From the NCBI GenBank assembly GCA_044379485.1, contig JBIPOE010000007.1:26054-90053 (forward strand): 64,000 nucleotides of DNA, written 5' to 3'. Positions 9,295-18,575 of this stretch are shown here, piece after piece. Within the stretch, counting starts at the first letter, position 1, and the number at the start of each line of letters is the position of its first letter. The position numbers were made by a program, and so were the translations under genes. Under the pieces are notes generated by a model. It did no database searches, had not been told where the DNA came from, and saw only the letters and a program-made list of their open reading frames with translations. The stretch is from CAMDMI01 sp044379485 (GTDB lineage Bacteria > Bacteroidota > Bacteroidia > Cytophagales > Flexibacteraceae).

Positions 9295-10848
9295 ATGATA
9301 CATAAAATTCAACAAATCAGCCTCATTCTGTTTGCTTTCATTTTCATCTTTAGTTGTAAAAAAGATAGCGATTCAAATTCTACACCATCAGAAACTAAGA
9401 CTCTAATTGTAAAACCTGGCAGTCTTAATTTAATTACTGGTAGCTCTGAAGAGCTTTCTCTTTATTGGAAAGACAAAGCCGGAGTTGAAACCAAAGCTAA
9501 CGAAACAGCAACCTGGTCGTCCTCAAATATTGTTACAGCAACAGTGGATGCAAATGGTATTGTTGTGGCAATAGTTCCTGGTACAGCTACAATCAAAGGA
9601 AAAATTGGCTCTAGGGAAGCAACTGCAACCATAACGGTTGTCGGACTGCAAACAACAGGAAAGGTATTATTCATAAACCAACCTTCAGTTTCTTTATCCA
9701 TTGGAGAAAAGTTTTCTTTAACAACCAGATTTGTGGATCAGACAGCAACAGAAAGTACTCCTTCAGGTGTTAGTTGGAGCTCAAGTGACAATGCTGTTGC
9801 CACCATAAGCGCTTCGGGGGAATTAACAGCCAAAGCAGAAGGTGCTGGTTTTATAACAGCAAGTATTTCAGAAAGTGGTACAACCTATACCACAAAAATT
9901 CCATTTTCTGTTAAAAAAGCTGTTTCTTCAGGGGGCAGTGGGCAAAGTACCATTCAAGGAATGGTAGTTGCTCCGGCAGCCATTTTATGGTCTGATGGAA
10001 ATCCAAATGAAACCTTACAACTAGAGGTTGTCTATTTTGGTAGCGGAAGTCTTACAAGTCAAACATTTACTTCCTCGAATACAGCCGTTGCTAATGTAAA
10101 CTCTACCGGTCTTGTAACTCTTAAAACAAGTGGAGAAGCCATTATTACGGTTACTGCCACAGGAGGTGGAACAAGTTATAATCAAAAAATTCCAGTCGTG
10201 GTTGTCGCCATGCCGACCGTTGCTTTACCTGTTTACAGGGTAGAACTAACTCCTGGTATTCAAAAAGCTTTCATGGACAAAACCGTTCAATACACTGCAA
10301 AAGCATATAACTCAGCCGGAGTTGAGGTTACTGGCAAAACCGTCAAATGGGAAATTGAAGACACCGAACCAGATACTATTGAGAATGATCCTTTAGAAAT
10401 AGAATATGCTGCTTCTGTTAATTCAAGTGGCCTTGTTACAACAATTGCCCCCAGACCTGTAAAAGTTAAAGCAACTATAGAAGGTGTAACTGGTGTGGCA
10501 GATTTAATTATATATCCAGATGGTTATTACACAGTTAATCCATTACTTTTCACCATAAGTCCAAGTGGAAGCCAATCTTTAACTGCAAGTTATTTTGAGT
10601 TTGACGCGAATTTTAATGCCCAGGCAAAGACCTTTCCGGCTTCCACAATGTGGTACACATTAAATGATCTTTTGGGTGGCTTTGGATTTCCTTTACCAAT
10701 TATCGGGAAACTAACAAGTTCAGGCAATCCAAGAACCTATACGGTTGATCCTTCCAGTATGAGTCCTATTGGTGCTGATGTAGTAATTGTGGGTGATTTA
10801 ACTAAGAAAAAAATACTTCCTGGTATCTCAAGTGCTAATATCCAATAA
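9295..10848 (+). CDS. Lipoprotein with bacterial Ig-like (Big_2) repeats
   Basis: This is a 517-residue surface or periplasmic lipoprotein. Its signal sequence ends in a lipobox, with Cys21 in IFIFSCKKD. About four Big_2-like beta-sandwich repeats follow, recognised by the recurring pattern W-S-S-S-N/D-x-x-V-A-T-V/I and G-x-A-T/I-I. The last ~110 residues do not look like a repeat. No T9SS sorting domain is seen. Such repeats mediate adhesion or spacing of a functional domain from the membrane, but no enzyme domain is evident. It is followed after 5 nt by the His-rich protein gene, so the two are probably co-transcribed. Confidence 0.85.
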   Translation: MIHKIQQISLILFAFIFIFSCKKDSDSNSTPSETKTLIVKPGSLNLITGSSEELSLYWKDKAGVETKANETATWSSSNIVTATVDANGIVVAIVPGTATIKGKIGSREATATITVVGLQTTGKVLFINQPSVSLSIGEKFSLTTRFVDQTATESTPSGVSWSSSDNAVATISASGELTAKAEGAGFITASISESGTTYTTKIPFSVKKAVSSGGSGQSTIQGMVVAPAAILWSDGNPNETLQLEVVYFGSGSLTSQTFTSSNTAVANVNSTGLVTLKTSGEAIITVTATGGGTSYNQKIPVVVVAMPTVALPVYRVELTPGIQKAFMDKTVQYTAKAYNSAGVEVTGKTVKWEIEDTEPDTIENDPLEIEYAASVNSSGLVTTIAPRPVKVKATIEGVTGVADLIIYPDGYYTVNPLLFTISPSGSQSLTASYFEFDANFNAQAKTFPASTMWYTLNDLLGGFGFPLPIIGKLTSSGNPRTYTVDPSSMSPIGADVVIVGDLTKKKILPGISSANIQ

Positions 10849-10853
10849 GTTCT

Positions 10854-11291
10854 ATGAACAATTTGAAATACTTCCTAGTTTTCTTTCTTGGATTTAACTT
10901 GTCAACCTTCGCCCAAGGCAAGTTTGACAAATGGCCAGAAATTAAATCTTTCCACGCGGTCATTTCTGCAACGTTTCATCCGTCGGAAACCGGTGATCTG
11001 GAACCTATTAAAAAAAGAAGCGCTGAATTGCTAAAAAGTGCAACTGCACTTTCTACCTCAAAGATTCCAGCTGAATTTGACAAGAAGGAAGTTCAGGAGG
11101 CTTTGAAAAAACTGCAAAAAGAAGCATCTGCCATTGACAAATTGGTAAGTGGAAAAGCTAAAGATGAGGCTTTAAAATCTGCATTAGTGGGTTTGCATGA
11201 TACCTTTCATACCATTGTGGAAAAGTGCCAACCTGGCGACCACCACGACCATGAGGGACATGGCCACGAAGGGCATGACCACAAACATTAG
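10854..11291 (+). CDS. Small exported protein with His-rich C-terminal tail
   Basis: This 145-residue protein has a signal peptide (MNNLKYFLVFFLGFNLSTFA), a helical middle that includes HDTFHTIVEKC, and a tail that is almost entirely His, Asp, Glu and Gly (about residues 126-145). The tail is a likely metal-binding segment for Zn, Ni, Cu or Co. The fold of the helical part could resemble a four-helix cytochrome c'-like bundle, but there is no CXXCH haem motif. It is in an apparent two-gene unit with the Ig-repeat lipoprotein. Metal storage, delivery or sensing are all possible; function not recognised. Confidence 0.75.
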   Translation: MNNLKYFLVFFLGFNLSTFAQGKFDKWPEIKSFHAVISATFHPSETGDLEPIKKRSAELLKSATALSTSKIPAEFDKKEVQEALKKLQKEASAIDKLVSGKAKDEALKSALVGLHDTFHTIVEKCQPGDHHDHEGHGHEGHDHKH

Positions 11292-11352
11292 GATTGTAAA
11301 ATCATAATATTCAGAGGCTTGTCCTTGATATTAGCTTTCAAAAAATGGTTAT

Positions 11353-11386
11353 AAAAAAAGAGAGGGTCAATTCCCTCTCTTTTTTT
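11353..11386. terminator. Bidirectional terminator between convergent genes
   Basis: AAAAAAAGAGAGGG (11353-11366) pairs with CCCTCTCTTTTTTT (11373-11386) around the loop TCAATT. It serves both the His-rich gene (plus) and gdhA (minus). Confidence 0.9.
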
Positions 11387-11409
11387 TGTAAATATTTTCT
11401 TTATAAATC

Positions 11410-12825
11410 TTAAGGAAAAATTCCAAGCTCCATATAACTGGTAGCTACTTTGTTGATGGCATTTACATAAGCTGCAGTTCGCATATCTGGAATACTTGGG
11501 TTTGCATTCCAAATCTCCATAATTTCTCTGGTTGCAGAAATCATGGTTTCTTCCAAACCACTATGCACCAGGTCTATCTCATCAGCACCACGCATTATAG
11601 CCATTCGTTCTTCCTGAGAAACAATTTTACCGGTAAGCTCTTCAATCTGGGCAAGAATATGCATATTTTTATTTTCTCTGAATCGCTTTTCCATTCTGCC
11701 ATAGCGTACATGGCTTAGGTTTTTCAGCCACTCAAAATAACTAACCGTAACGCCTCCGGCATTCAAATACATGTCAGGAACAATAAGAATCCCCTTTTCA
11801 GTTAAAATTTCATCTGCGTCGGGTGTAAGTGGTCCATTGGCAGCTTCAGCTATAATTTTTGCTTTTACTTTTGGGGCATTTTCTTTGTTGATTACATTCT
11901 CTAAAGCCGCAGGAACAAGAATGTCACATTCCAGCTCAAGTGCATCAGAATTTTTGGCAAGATTGGTTGCTCCAGGAAAGTTTAATATAGAACCCGTTGC
12001 CTTTCGGTGCTGAAATAAAGCTTCCTCATTGATCCCTTCCGGATTAAAGATTGCACCCTCAAATTCTGCAATTGAAACCACTTTTGCACCGCCTTCCCTG
12101 AAAAATTTGGCACTGTGGTAGCCAACATTACCAAGTCCTTGTACGACTACAGTCTTACCTGCAATTCCAACAGGAAGCCCAAGTTTTTTCATAGTTTCCG
12201 GCATTCGGCAAATTTCCCGAATACCAAAAAACACGCCTAAGCCAGTTGCTTCTTTTCGGCCATGAACTCCTCCTTGAGAAATTGGTTTACCAGTAACACA
12301 ACCAGCTGCATCAATTTCACCTGGTTTGAGAGATGCATAAGTATCTACAATCCAAGCCATTTCTCTTTCGCCTGTTCCATAATCAGGTGCTGGCACATCT
12401 ATTCCAGGACCGATGAAATTTTTCTTAACCAATTCTGAAGTATATCGTCTTGTTATTTTCTCAAGTTCGTACACCGAATATTTCTTCGGATTGATTTTGA
12501 TACCCCCTTTTCCACCTCCAAATGGCACATTCACTATGGCACATTTGTATGTCATGAGAGAGGCGAGGGCCATAACTTCATCCTGGTTTACTTCATCACT
12601 AAACCGGATTCCCCCTTTGCAAGGTGATTTGTGCTGACTATGCTGAACACGGTAAGCCTCAATAACTTCTATTCGACCGTCATCCATTTTAACAGGAAAA
12701 CGCATGGCATAAATGCTGTTACAGGCTTTAATTTGCTCTAAAAGGCCTTTTTCCCATTTGGTAAATTGGGCGGCCTTATCAAAGCTTCTTTCGACGCTTT
12801 GAAAAAAACTATAAGTTTGAGACAT
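11410..12825 (-). CDS. gdhA: Glutamate dehydrogenase (Glu/Leu/Phe/Val family)
   Basis: This enzyme interconverts glutamate and 2-oxoglutarate plus ammonia with NAD(P), linking nitrogen and carbon metabolism in the cytosol. The 471-residue chain has the substrate-binding part PCKGGIRFS followed by the catalytic-Lys loop NVPFGGGKGGIKINP. A Rossmann segment VVVQGLGNVG is near the middle. The start is the ATG at 12825 (MSQTYSFFQSVERSF); an upstream in-frame ATG at 12903 gives an unlikely leader. It could be a leucine or phenylalanine dehydrogenase, but the length and the hexameric-GDH motif set favour GDH. It stands alone and ends at a shared terminator. Confidence 0.93.
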   Translation of the reverse strand: MSQTYSFFQSVERSFDKAAQFTKWEKGLLEQIKACNSIYAMRFPVKMDDGRIEVIEAYRVQHSQHKSPCKGGIRFSDEVNQDEVMALASLMTYKCAIVNVPFGGGKGGIKINPKKYSVYELEKITRRYTSELVKKNFIGPGIDVPAPDYGTGEREMAWIVDTYASLKPGEIDAAGCVTGKPISQGGVHGRKEATGLGVFFGIREICRMPETMKKLGLPVGIAGKTVVVQGLGNVGYHSAKFFREGGAKVVSIAEFEGAIFNPEGINEEALFQHRKATGSILNFPGATNLAKNSDALELECDILVPAALENVINKENAPKVKAKIIAEAANGPLTPDADEILTEKGILIVPDMYLNAGGVTVSYFEWLKNLSHVRYGRMEKRFRENKNMHILAQIEELTGKIVSQEERMAIMRGADEIDLVHSGLEETMISATREIMEIWNANPSIPDMRTAAYVNAINKVATSYMELGIFP

Positions 12826-13020
12826 TGTAAGGTAGTTGCTATCAATTTGGTGTGTAAAAAGTTTGAAAACCAAAGTAAAATCTGGTCTTAAAACAGGGGA
12901 CAATACTAAGTTTTTGCCTTCATTATGACAATGAAAATTTGATTGAATTTAAAAAATATTCCTCAAAAAAAATCGGTTCTAACCTGTAAGCAAGGATTTG
13001 TTTTTTTTAAAATAGGAAAT

Positions 13021-13449
13021 TTATAATCCCAAAGCAGGTTTTGAGGTTCTATGGGCCACTCCTCTAAAGAGCCCAACGATTTCCAGGTTATTTTCCTTTT
13101 GAATTTGGATATCGTAAATGACCGAAGTTTTGGAAAAATTAAGCTCTACACTTTCTGCAATTAAAACATCGCCGAGGGATGCTGAATTAGGGAAACTAAT
13201 GCTTGCCTGAAGAGAAACACTTAACAAACCATGGGAGTTTGCAGCGAAGGCAAAACAACTATCTGCCATTGCAAAAGTGACGCCACCATGTAAAATTCCA
13301 AAACCATTCAACATTTCCTTTTTTACTAACATTTTTAATTTGCAATAACCAGGCCTAATCTCCAGAATTTCAATACCTAACCACTGGCTAAAGTAATCGG
13401 TTTTCATCATTTTGGCAACTATTACCTGGGCTTGAGATATTTCAGGCAT
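13021..13449 (-). CDS. paaI: PaaI-type hotdog-fold thioesterase
   Basis: This 142-residue single hotdog domain carries the helix signature GFGILHGGVTFAMADSCFAF, whose HGG and AD residues match PaaI-like acyl-CoA thioesterases. In phenylacetate catabolism PaaI hydrolyses hydroxyphenylacetyl-CoA and rescues stalled CoA intermediates. No other paa gene is nearby, so a general acyl-CoA thioesterase role is equally possible. The start is the ATG at 13449. No operon partner overlaps it. Confidence 0.82.
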   Translation of the reverse strand: MPEISQAQVIVAKMMKTDYFSQWLGIEILEIRPGYCKLKMLVKKEMLNGFGILHGGVTFAMADSCFAFAANSHGLLSVSLQASISFPNSASLGDVLIAESVELNFSKTSVIYDIQIQKENNLEIVGLFRGVAHRTSKPALGL

Positions 13450-13589
13450 TTACTTTTATCGTTTTAGTTGATGGGAAAAAAATCGAGGCTCAAATTTCTT
13501 AAAGTAATCTATAAAATGGCTGCAAGCTGGAAATAAATTAAATTTTTTAGTGCAACTTCCTTCTTAATGCATGATTGGGATCCAGTGAT

Positions 13590-14147
13590 TTAAAGTGGAT
13601 TCATCGGCAATTCTTTAACAGGCCGTGAAGTTGAATCAGGCACAGCACCTAAACTTTGAATTAAGGATGCAGCATCATTTTTGAGCTGATGATCTGGATA
13701 CTTGGCCATAAAAAAGTCCAACATTTCAATGGCGTGAACAGTGTCTTTAACAGTGTGGAACAAATTTCCTGTCATAAAAAGTGCAAATGGAGCTGCTTTT
13801 GAATTGGGGTATTTCTTATAAACCGAATAGTAAATTTCAGCGGCCCTTCCTTTATCATCAAAAACGTTTTCAATTACCTGTCCGGATTTAAACAAATATT
13901 TAGGGGATGCGGAATCTGTTGGATATCTGATTTCGAAATTTTGGTAGGCTTGGGCCAAATACATGGCAAGTTTCAAATCTGGCTCAGAAGGATTTTTTTC
14001 TGTGGCCAGCCGCATCTCATTTTCAAGGCTGTCAATCCTTACTTTATCTACATTTTCTGCCTTAAAAACTTTTGATTTACAGCCGAACATTATGGAAAAA
14101 ATCAATAATATTTTGAAAATTTGAAGTATCTGGTTTTTAATCATCAC
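13590..14147 (-). CDS. Lipoprotein with TPR-like helices
   Basis: This 185-residue lipoprotein has a signal peptide and lipobox (IMFGCKSK, Cys near residue 23), then a helical region. The repeat-like segments AAEIYYSVYKKYPNSKAAPFA and AIEMLDFFMAKYPDHQL have the paired-helix spacing and YP-turns of tetratricopeptide repeats as in YbgF/BamD-type proteins. It probably sits in the envelope as a scaffold. The exact role is unknown. The second Met (MIKNQ) is an alternative start. Confidence 0.7.
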   Translation of the reverse strand: MMIKNQILQIFKILLIFSIMFGCKSKVFKAENVDKVRIDSLENEMRLATEKNPSEPDLKLAMYLAQAYQNFEIRYPTDSASPKYLFKSGQVIENVFDDKGRAAEIYYSVYKKYPNSKAAPFALFMTGNLFHTVKDTVHAIEMLDFFMAKYPDHQLKNDAASLIQSLGAVPDSTSRPVKELPMNPL

Positions 14148-14263
14148 GCGAAAAAAAGCATTTATACTGTGTTATGTAAAGAAATTAAGAAAAAAGTCCT
14201 AAGTAGCTGATAATCAAACATAAGTTTTTTTTTAAACTAATTAGAATCACATTGTTTTTTTTC

Positions 14264-14271
14264 TACTTTTG
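14264..14271 (+). promoter_or_regulatory. Candidate -7 box for nrdA
   Basis: TACTTTTG matches TAnnTTTG exactly. The -33 position holds only a weak TTAG. The leader to the ATG at 14391 is about 115 nt, long enough for a regulatory region, but I see no clear NrdR-type palindrome in it. Confidence 0.5.
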
Positions 14272-14390
14272 AGCCCCGTCAATCATCGGAGAACTATTTA
14301 TTTTAATCCCTTGACAGACAAAAAGGTATCCAATTTTACCAAAAAGAATTAGGTTTAACCAATTCAATTTAAATACACAAAACAAAAAAT

Positions 14391-16757
14391 ATGCTCGTAA
14401 TCAAACGTGATGGAAGACTGGAAACAGTAAGATTTGACAAAGTCACCGCAAGAATTGAAAAACTCAGTTATGGTTTAGACACCCGCTTTGTAACCCCAAT
14501 AGAAGTCTCGAAAAAAGTAATCGATGGCATTTATGACAAAGTACATACCACGGAGCTGGATAATCTTGCTGCTGAAACCGCCGCTTCTTTAACAACCAAA
14601 CACCCTGATTACGCAATTTTGGCCGCCAGAATTGCGATTTCTAATTTGCACAAGACAACGAGCAAGTCTTTTTCAAATACAATCAAACTTCTATATCAAT
14701 ATGTAGATCCCAAAACCGGAGAAAATGCATCCCTCATTTCCCGGGATGTATATGAAGTGGTGAAAAAGAACGCAGCACTTTTAGACAGTACTATTATATA
14801 TGACAGAGACTTTGGATACGATTATTTTGGATTCAAAACTTTGGAGCGGTCCTATCTTTTAAAATTGGATGGAAAGGTTGTTGAAAGACCTCAGCACATG
14901 TTGATGCGTGTTGCGGTAGGCATTCACCACGAAGACATAGATTCAGTAATTGAAACCTATAATCTTTTGAGCGAACGTTGGTTTACTCACGCCACTCCTA
15001 CCCTATTCAATGCAGGTACGCCAAAAGCTCAGCTTTCTTCATGTTTTCTTTTAACCATGAAGAACGATAGCATTGAAGGCATTTATGATACCTTAAAACA
15101 ATGTGCAAAAATTTCCCAATCTGCTGGTGGAATCGGACTTTCTGTGCATGATATCAGAGCAACCGGATCTTATATCAAAGGCACAAACGGAACTTCTAAT
15201 GGAATCATTCCGATGTTAAAAGTTTTCAATGACACAGCCCGATATGTAGATCAAGGAGGTGGAAAACGAAAAGGTGCTTTTGCAATTTATATTGAGCCTT
15301 GGCATGCAGATATTTCCGACTTTCTTCAATTGAAAAAGAACCACGGAAAAGAAGAAATGCGTGCCCGTGATTTATTCTACGCCATGTGGATTTCCGATCT
15401 ATTTATGAAAAGAGTGGAAGCGGATGAAGAATGGTCTTTATTCTGTCCAAACGAGGCCCCTGGACTTTCTGATTGCTATGGCGATGAGTTCGAAGCTTTA
15501 TACGAAAGATACGAAAGAGAAGGAAAAGCAAGAAAAACCATTAAGGCTCAGGAATTATGGTTTGAAATTTTAGAATCTCAGACAGAAACCGGAACTCCTT
15601 ATATGCTTTATAAGGATCATGCAAACCGAAAAAGCAATCAAAAGAATTTGGGTACCATCAAGTCATCGAACTTGTGTACTGAAATTATGGAATACACTTC
15701 TCCAGATGAAGTTGCAGTGTGTAATCTGGCATCGATTGCCCTTCCAAAATTTATCATTAATGGTAAATTTGATCACAATAAACTGAAAGAAGTCACCAAG
15801 CAGATTACCAGAAATCTGAACAGAATTATTGATGTAAACTATTACCCGGTTCCTGAAGCAGAAAAATCAAATTTACGACATAGGCCAATTGGCATTGGTG
15901 TTCAAGGACTTGCAGATACTTTCATCAGGCTCAGAATGCCATTTGAGAGTGAAGAAGCACAGCGCCTGAACGAGGATATCCATGAAACTATTTATTATGG
16001 TGCAGTAGAAGCCAGTATGGAGCTAGCCAAAAAAGATGGTCCGTATGAAACATGGAAAGGCTCGCCAATCTCTGAAGGTATCTTCCAATTTGACATGTGG
16101 AATGTAAAACCAAAATCAAACAGGTGGAACTGGGAAGAAATGAGAGCCGAGGTAAAAGAACATGGAGTACGCAATTCACTTTTGGTTGCACCTATGCCAA
16201 CTGCCAGTACTTCCCAGATATTAGGAAACAACGAGTGTTTCGAACCATACACTTCCAATATCTACACAAGAAGAGTTCTTTCAGGTGAATTTATTGTGGT
16301 AAATAAACACTTGCTCAAAGACTTAGTGGACCTTGGCCTTTGGAATGACAAAATGAAAAACAAATTGATCGAAGCCAATGGTTCCGTTCAAAATATTGCT
16401 GAAATTCCTCAAAACATCAAGGACCTTTACAAAACGGTTTGGGAAATCAGCCAAAAGATCATAATGGATATGTCTGCTGACCGTGGCGCATACATTTGCC
16501 AAAGCCAAAGTCTGAACATTCACATAAAGGATCCAAACTTTGGTAAATTGACTTCCATGCACTTTTATGCCTGGAAAAAAGGTCTAAAAACAGGCATGTA
16601 TTACCTAAGAACAAAAGCTGCAGCTGATGCCATTAAGTTTACAGTAGAAAAACAAGCAGATGTTGCACTGGAGCCTGTTGTAAATGACGAGGATAAATTA
16701 GCAGCCATGGTTTGCTCACTGGACAATCCCGAAGGTTGCGAGGCTTGTGGATCTTAA
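14391..16757 (+). CDS. nrdA: Ribonucleoside-diphosphate reductase large (alpha) subunit, class Ia
   Basis: This subunit reduces ribonucleotides to deoxyribonucleotides and carries the active site and allosteric sites; it needs the NrdB radical subunit. The 788 residues begin with an ATP-cone (MLVIKRDGRLETVRFDK, about residues 1-90). The active-site cysteine follows in QLSSCFLL (Cys218), the radical-site motif is NLCTEI (near 425), and PMPTASTSQILGNNE lies near 600. The chain ends in a redox-active Cys pair (CEACGS). This set is typical of class I and not of class II or III. nrdB is not next to it and not elsewhere in the window. Confidence 0.96.
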   Translation: MLVIKRDGRLETVRFDKVTARIEKLSYGLDTRFVTPIEVSKKVIDGIYDKVHTTELDNLAAETAASLTTKHPDYAILAARIAISNLHKTTSKSFSNTIKLLYQYVDPKTGENASLISRDVYEVVKKNAALLDSTIIYDRDFGYDYFGFKTLERSYLLKLDGKVVERPQHMLMRVAVGIHHEDIDSVIETYNLLSERWFTHATPTLFNAGTPKAQLSSCFLLTMKNDSIEGIYDTLKQCAKISQSAGGIGLSVHDIRATGSYIKGTNGTSNGIIPMLKVFNDTARYVDQGGGKRKGAFAIYIEPWHADISDFLQLKKNHGKEEMRARDLFYAMWISDLFMKRVEADEEWSLFCPNEAPGLSDCYGDEFEALYERYEREGKARKTIKAQELWFEILESQTETGTPYMLYKDHANRKSNQKNLGTIKSSNLCTEIMEYTSPDEVAVCNLASIALPKFIINGKFDHNKLKEVTKQITRNLNRIIDVNYYPVPEAEKSNLRHRPIGIGVQGLADTFIRLRMPFESEEAQRLNEDIHETIYYGAVEASMELAKKDGPYETWKGSPISEGIFQFDMWNVKPKSNRWNWEEMRAEVKEHGVRNSLLVAPMPTASTSQILGNNECFEPYTSNIYTRRVLSGEFIVVNKHLLKDLVDLGLWNDKMKNKLIEANGSVQNIAEIPQNIKDLYKTVWEISQKIIMDMSADRGAYICQSQSLNIHIKDPNFGKLTSMHFYAWKKGLKTGMYYLRTKAAADAIKFTVEKQADVALEPVVNDEDKLAAMVCSLDNPEGCEACGS

Positions 16758-16778
16758 GCCTTTCAGATTTTAATTTTT

Positions 16779-16812
16779 AAAAAAAAGCCGGCCCGAAAGG
16801 GCTGGCTTTTTT
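16779..16812 (+). terminator. Intrinsic terminator after nrdA
   Basis: GCCGGCCC (16787-16794) pairs with GGGCTGGC (16799-16806) around a GAAA tetraloop. It has flanking A-runs and T-runs. Confidence 0.92.
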
Positions 16813-16872
16813 GTTGTGCCAAAAAATATCTGACTATTCTTTAAGGAAATAGTATTATATTAAGTCTATTAA

Positions 16873-16950
16873 AAAATTGAACATGCGATAATTCATTTCT
16901 CCCACGGAGAAACCGGAATGAGGCCAAAAAGAAAAAGTATGTTCAATTTT
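16873..16950. repeat. Nested inverted repeat in the nrdA-giant gene A gap
   Basis: AAAATTGAACAT (16873-16884) is perfectly inverted at 16939-16950. Inside it a second hairpin forms from TTTCTCC (16896-16902) and GGAGAAA (16906-16912). The 16813-17185 gap holds no gene I can see. This could be a structured RNA, a small mobile repeat or a recombination relic. Neither arm has the T-run of a terminator. Confidence 0.5.
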
Positions 16951-17185
16951 CATTTAGACTTTATTTAACGAATTACGGTTCATTCTGAAAGTATTTCCCT
17001 TATCACGGAAGACATACAAATAGATTTGATCCGGGTGTGCCCTGACTTTAGGCTTCTAAAAAAAGAACCCTGATTATTGAATTTTCAAATACTATTTCCA
17101 ATCAAGCCTGACTTTACAAAATCAACCATATAAAATTTTATACCTCGTTACAATCCCTTTTGGAGGAAAATTCAACGCTACATAA

Positions 17186-17218
17186 ATAAAAAAGCCTCTG
17201 ATAATCAGAGGCTTTTTT
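17186..17218 (-). terminator. Terminator of giant gene A
   Basis: GCCTCTGA (17194-17201) pairs with TCAGAGGC (17205-17212), with A-runs and T-runs on both sides. It lies just past the stop of the minus-strand gene. Confidence 0.85.
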
Positions 17219-17241
17219 ATTTAACTGAAATCTTCAGTTTT

Positions 17242-18575
17242 TTATTTTACAGAAAGTGACTTCACTGTACTTCCTTTTTGATCGGTAACTTTTACTGAAT
17301 ACTGACCAGCAACGCTTGGTTTGTTCATTAAAATTTCAGCTGAATTGCTGATGTTATCAATCACTTTAGAATCAACTTTTCTGCCCAACATATCCAGAAC
17401 TTCTACAGTTACTTTTCCGCTTAAATTCGAAGTAGCAATGGTGAAATTCTCAGAACTTACCGGATTAGGATAAACAGTGAAAGAAGAAGATTTAGAAACA
17501 GACTTCATAGATGTAACTGCATTTGTAAAGATAAATTCAAATCTTGTATTGTTCTCCAAAGCTGAATTGTTTACAAAAGCATAAACCGGATTTGCTTGTA
17601 AGTCAACAATTTCGCCAGTTTCGTTGTCTTTCAAATATACGTTTGAAGCATCGTTCAACACATCAACACCTGTAAAGTTGAAAGTGTAGGCACCCTGTTC
17701 TGCTTTGAAACCAATTGGGGTCACCATTTGATCTCCTGCGAAAGGAAGCGCCTGATTGGCTAGTTTGGAATTTGTGGAAGTCAAAGTATAAACGCTGATA
17801 CCTGGATTTAACAATTTGTGGGCATCATATTTGGTATCGTATCCTGCCTCAGCATCGTTGTGAAACTGGAACAAAGACACGTCTGATTGACCTGCGCTGT
17901 TTTTCAACTGAATCTCCATTGCATTTTGTGCCGTGTTGGTTCTGTAGAAAGTACCACTCGTAAGCGCTTTTGCAGCTTCTGGGATGGTAATGGTAGCACC
18001 ATTTGAAACTGAAAATACAAAGAATCCTTGACCACTTGCAATGGGAGAAGGTCCACCTGCAATGGAACCTGTCATGGCAGTTCCATCATATCGGTATTGG
18101 TTAACAGATGGATCCCATACCAAAATAGTATTTTGAATACCACCACCAAAAGTGAAGCCTGACCTGTTTACTGCCGAAAGATGCGGATTTACAAAAAGAT
18201 TGTAGCCTGAGTACAGATTTGAACCTATTACAGACGTAGTAAGCACTTTTGGACCAGTGCTGTAAGTACCAGTGTTATCCAAAGTTACACCAGCAGGAGT
18301 AAAAATTCTGTAACCAGTATTTTGAGTAAGGGCAGAAGTGCCTGGTATTACCCAACCATTGGTTGTTGCACCAGTTCCGTAAGGAATTATGCTGTTATCA
18401 GCCTGATCAAAGCCGTAAATGTTGGAAGTAAGATAACCAGCATTAAAAACTGTTGCTCCAGGAAATGGACCTTGTGTCTGGAAATCATCATTCCAATCTG
18501 TTAAAGTCTGGCTCGCAATTGCTGTACCAGTTAAATGCCATCCAGTTGCCGGAATATATCGCTCGGCAGTGATCG
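17242..18575 (-). repeat. 3' cassette shared with giant gene B (copy A)
   Basis: About 1.33 kb encoding the last ~445 residues is nearly identical in DNA to 29728-31060, while the upstream portions of the two genes are unrelated except in style. Some stretches are identical for over 60 residues and others are diverged, giving a mosaic. Confidence 0.88.

Noticed and set aside
14391..14391. A coenzyme B12-dependent (class II) reductase.
   Set aside because: The C-terminal Cys pair, ATP-cone and active-site layout match class I; B12-specific features were not seen.
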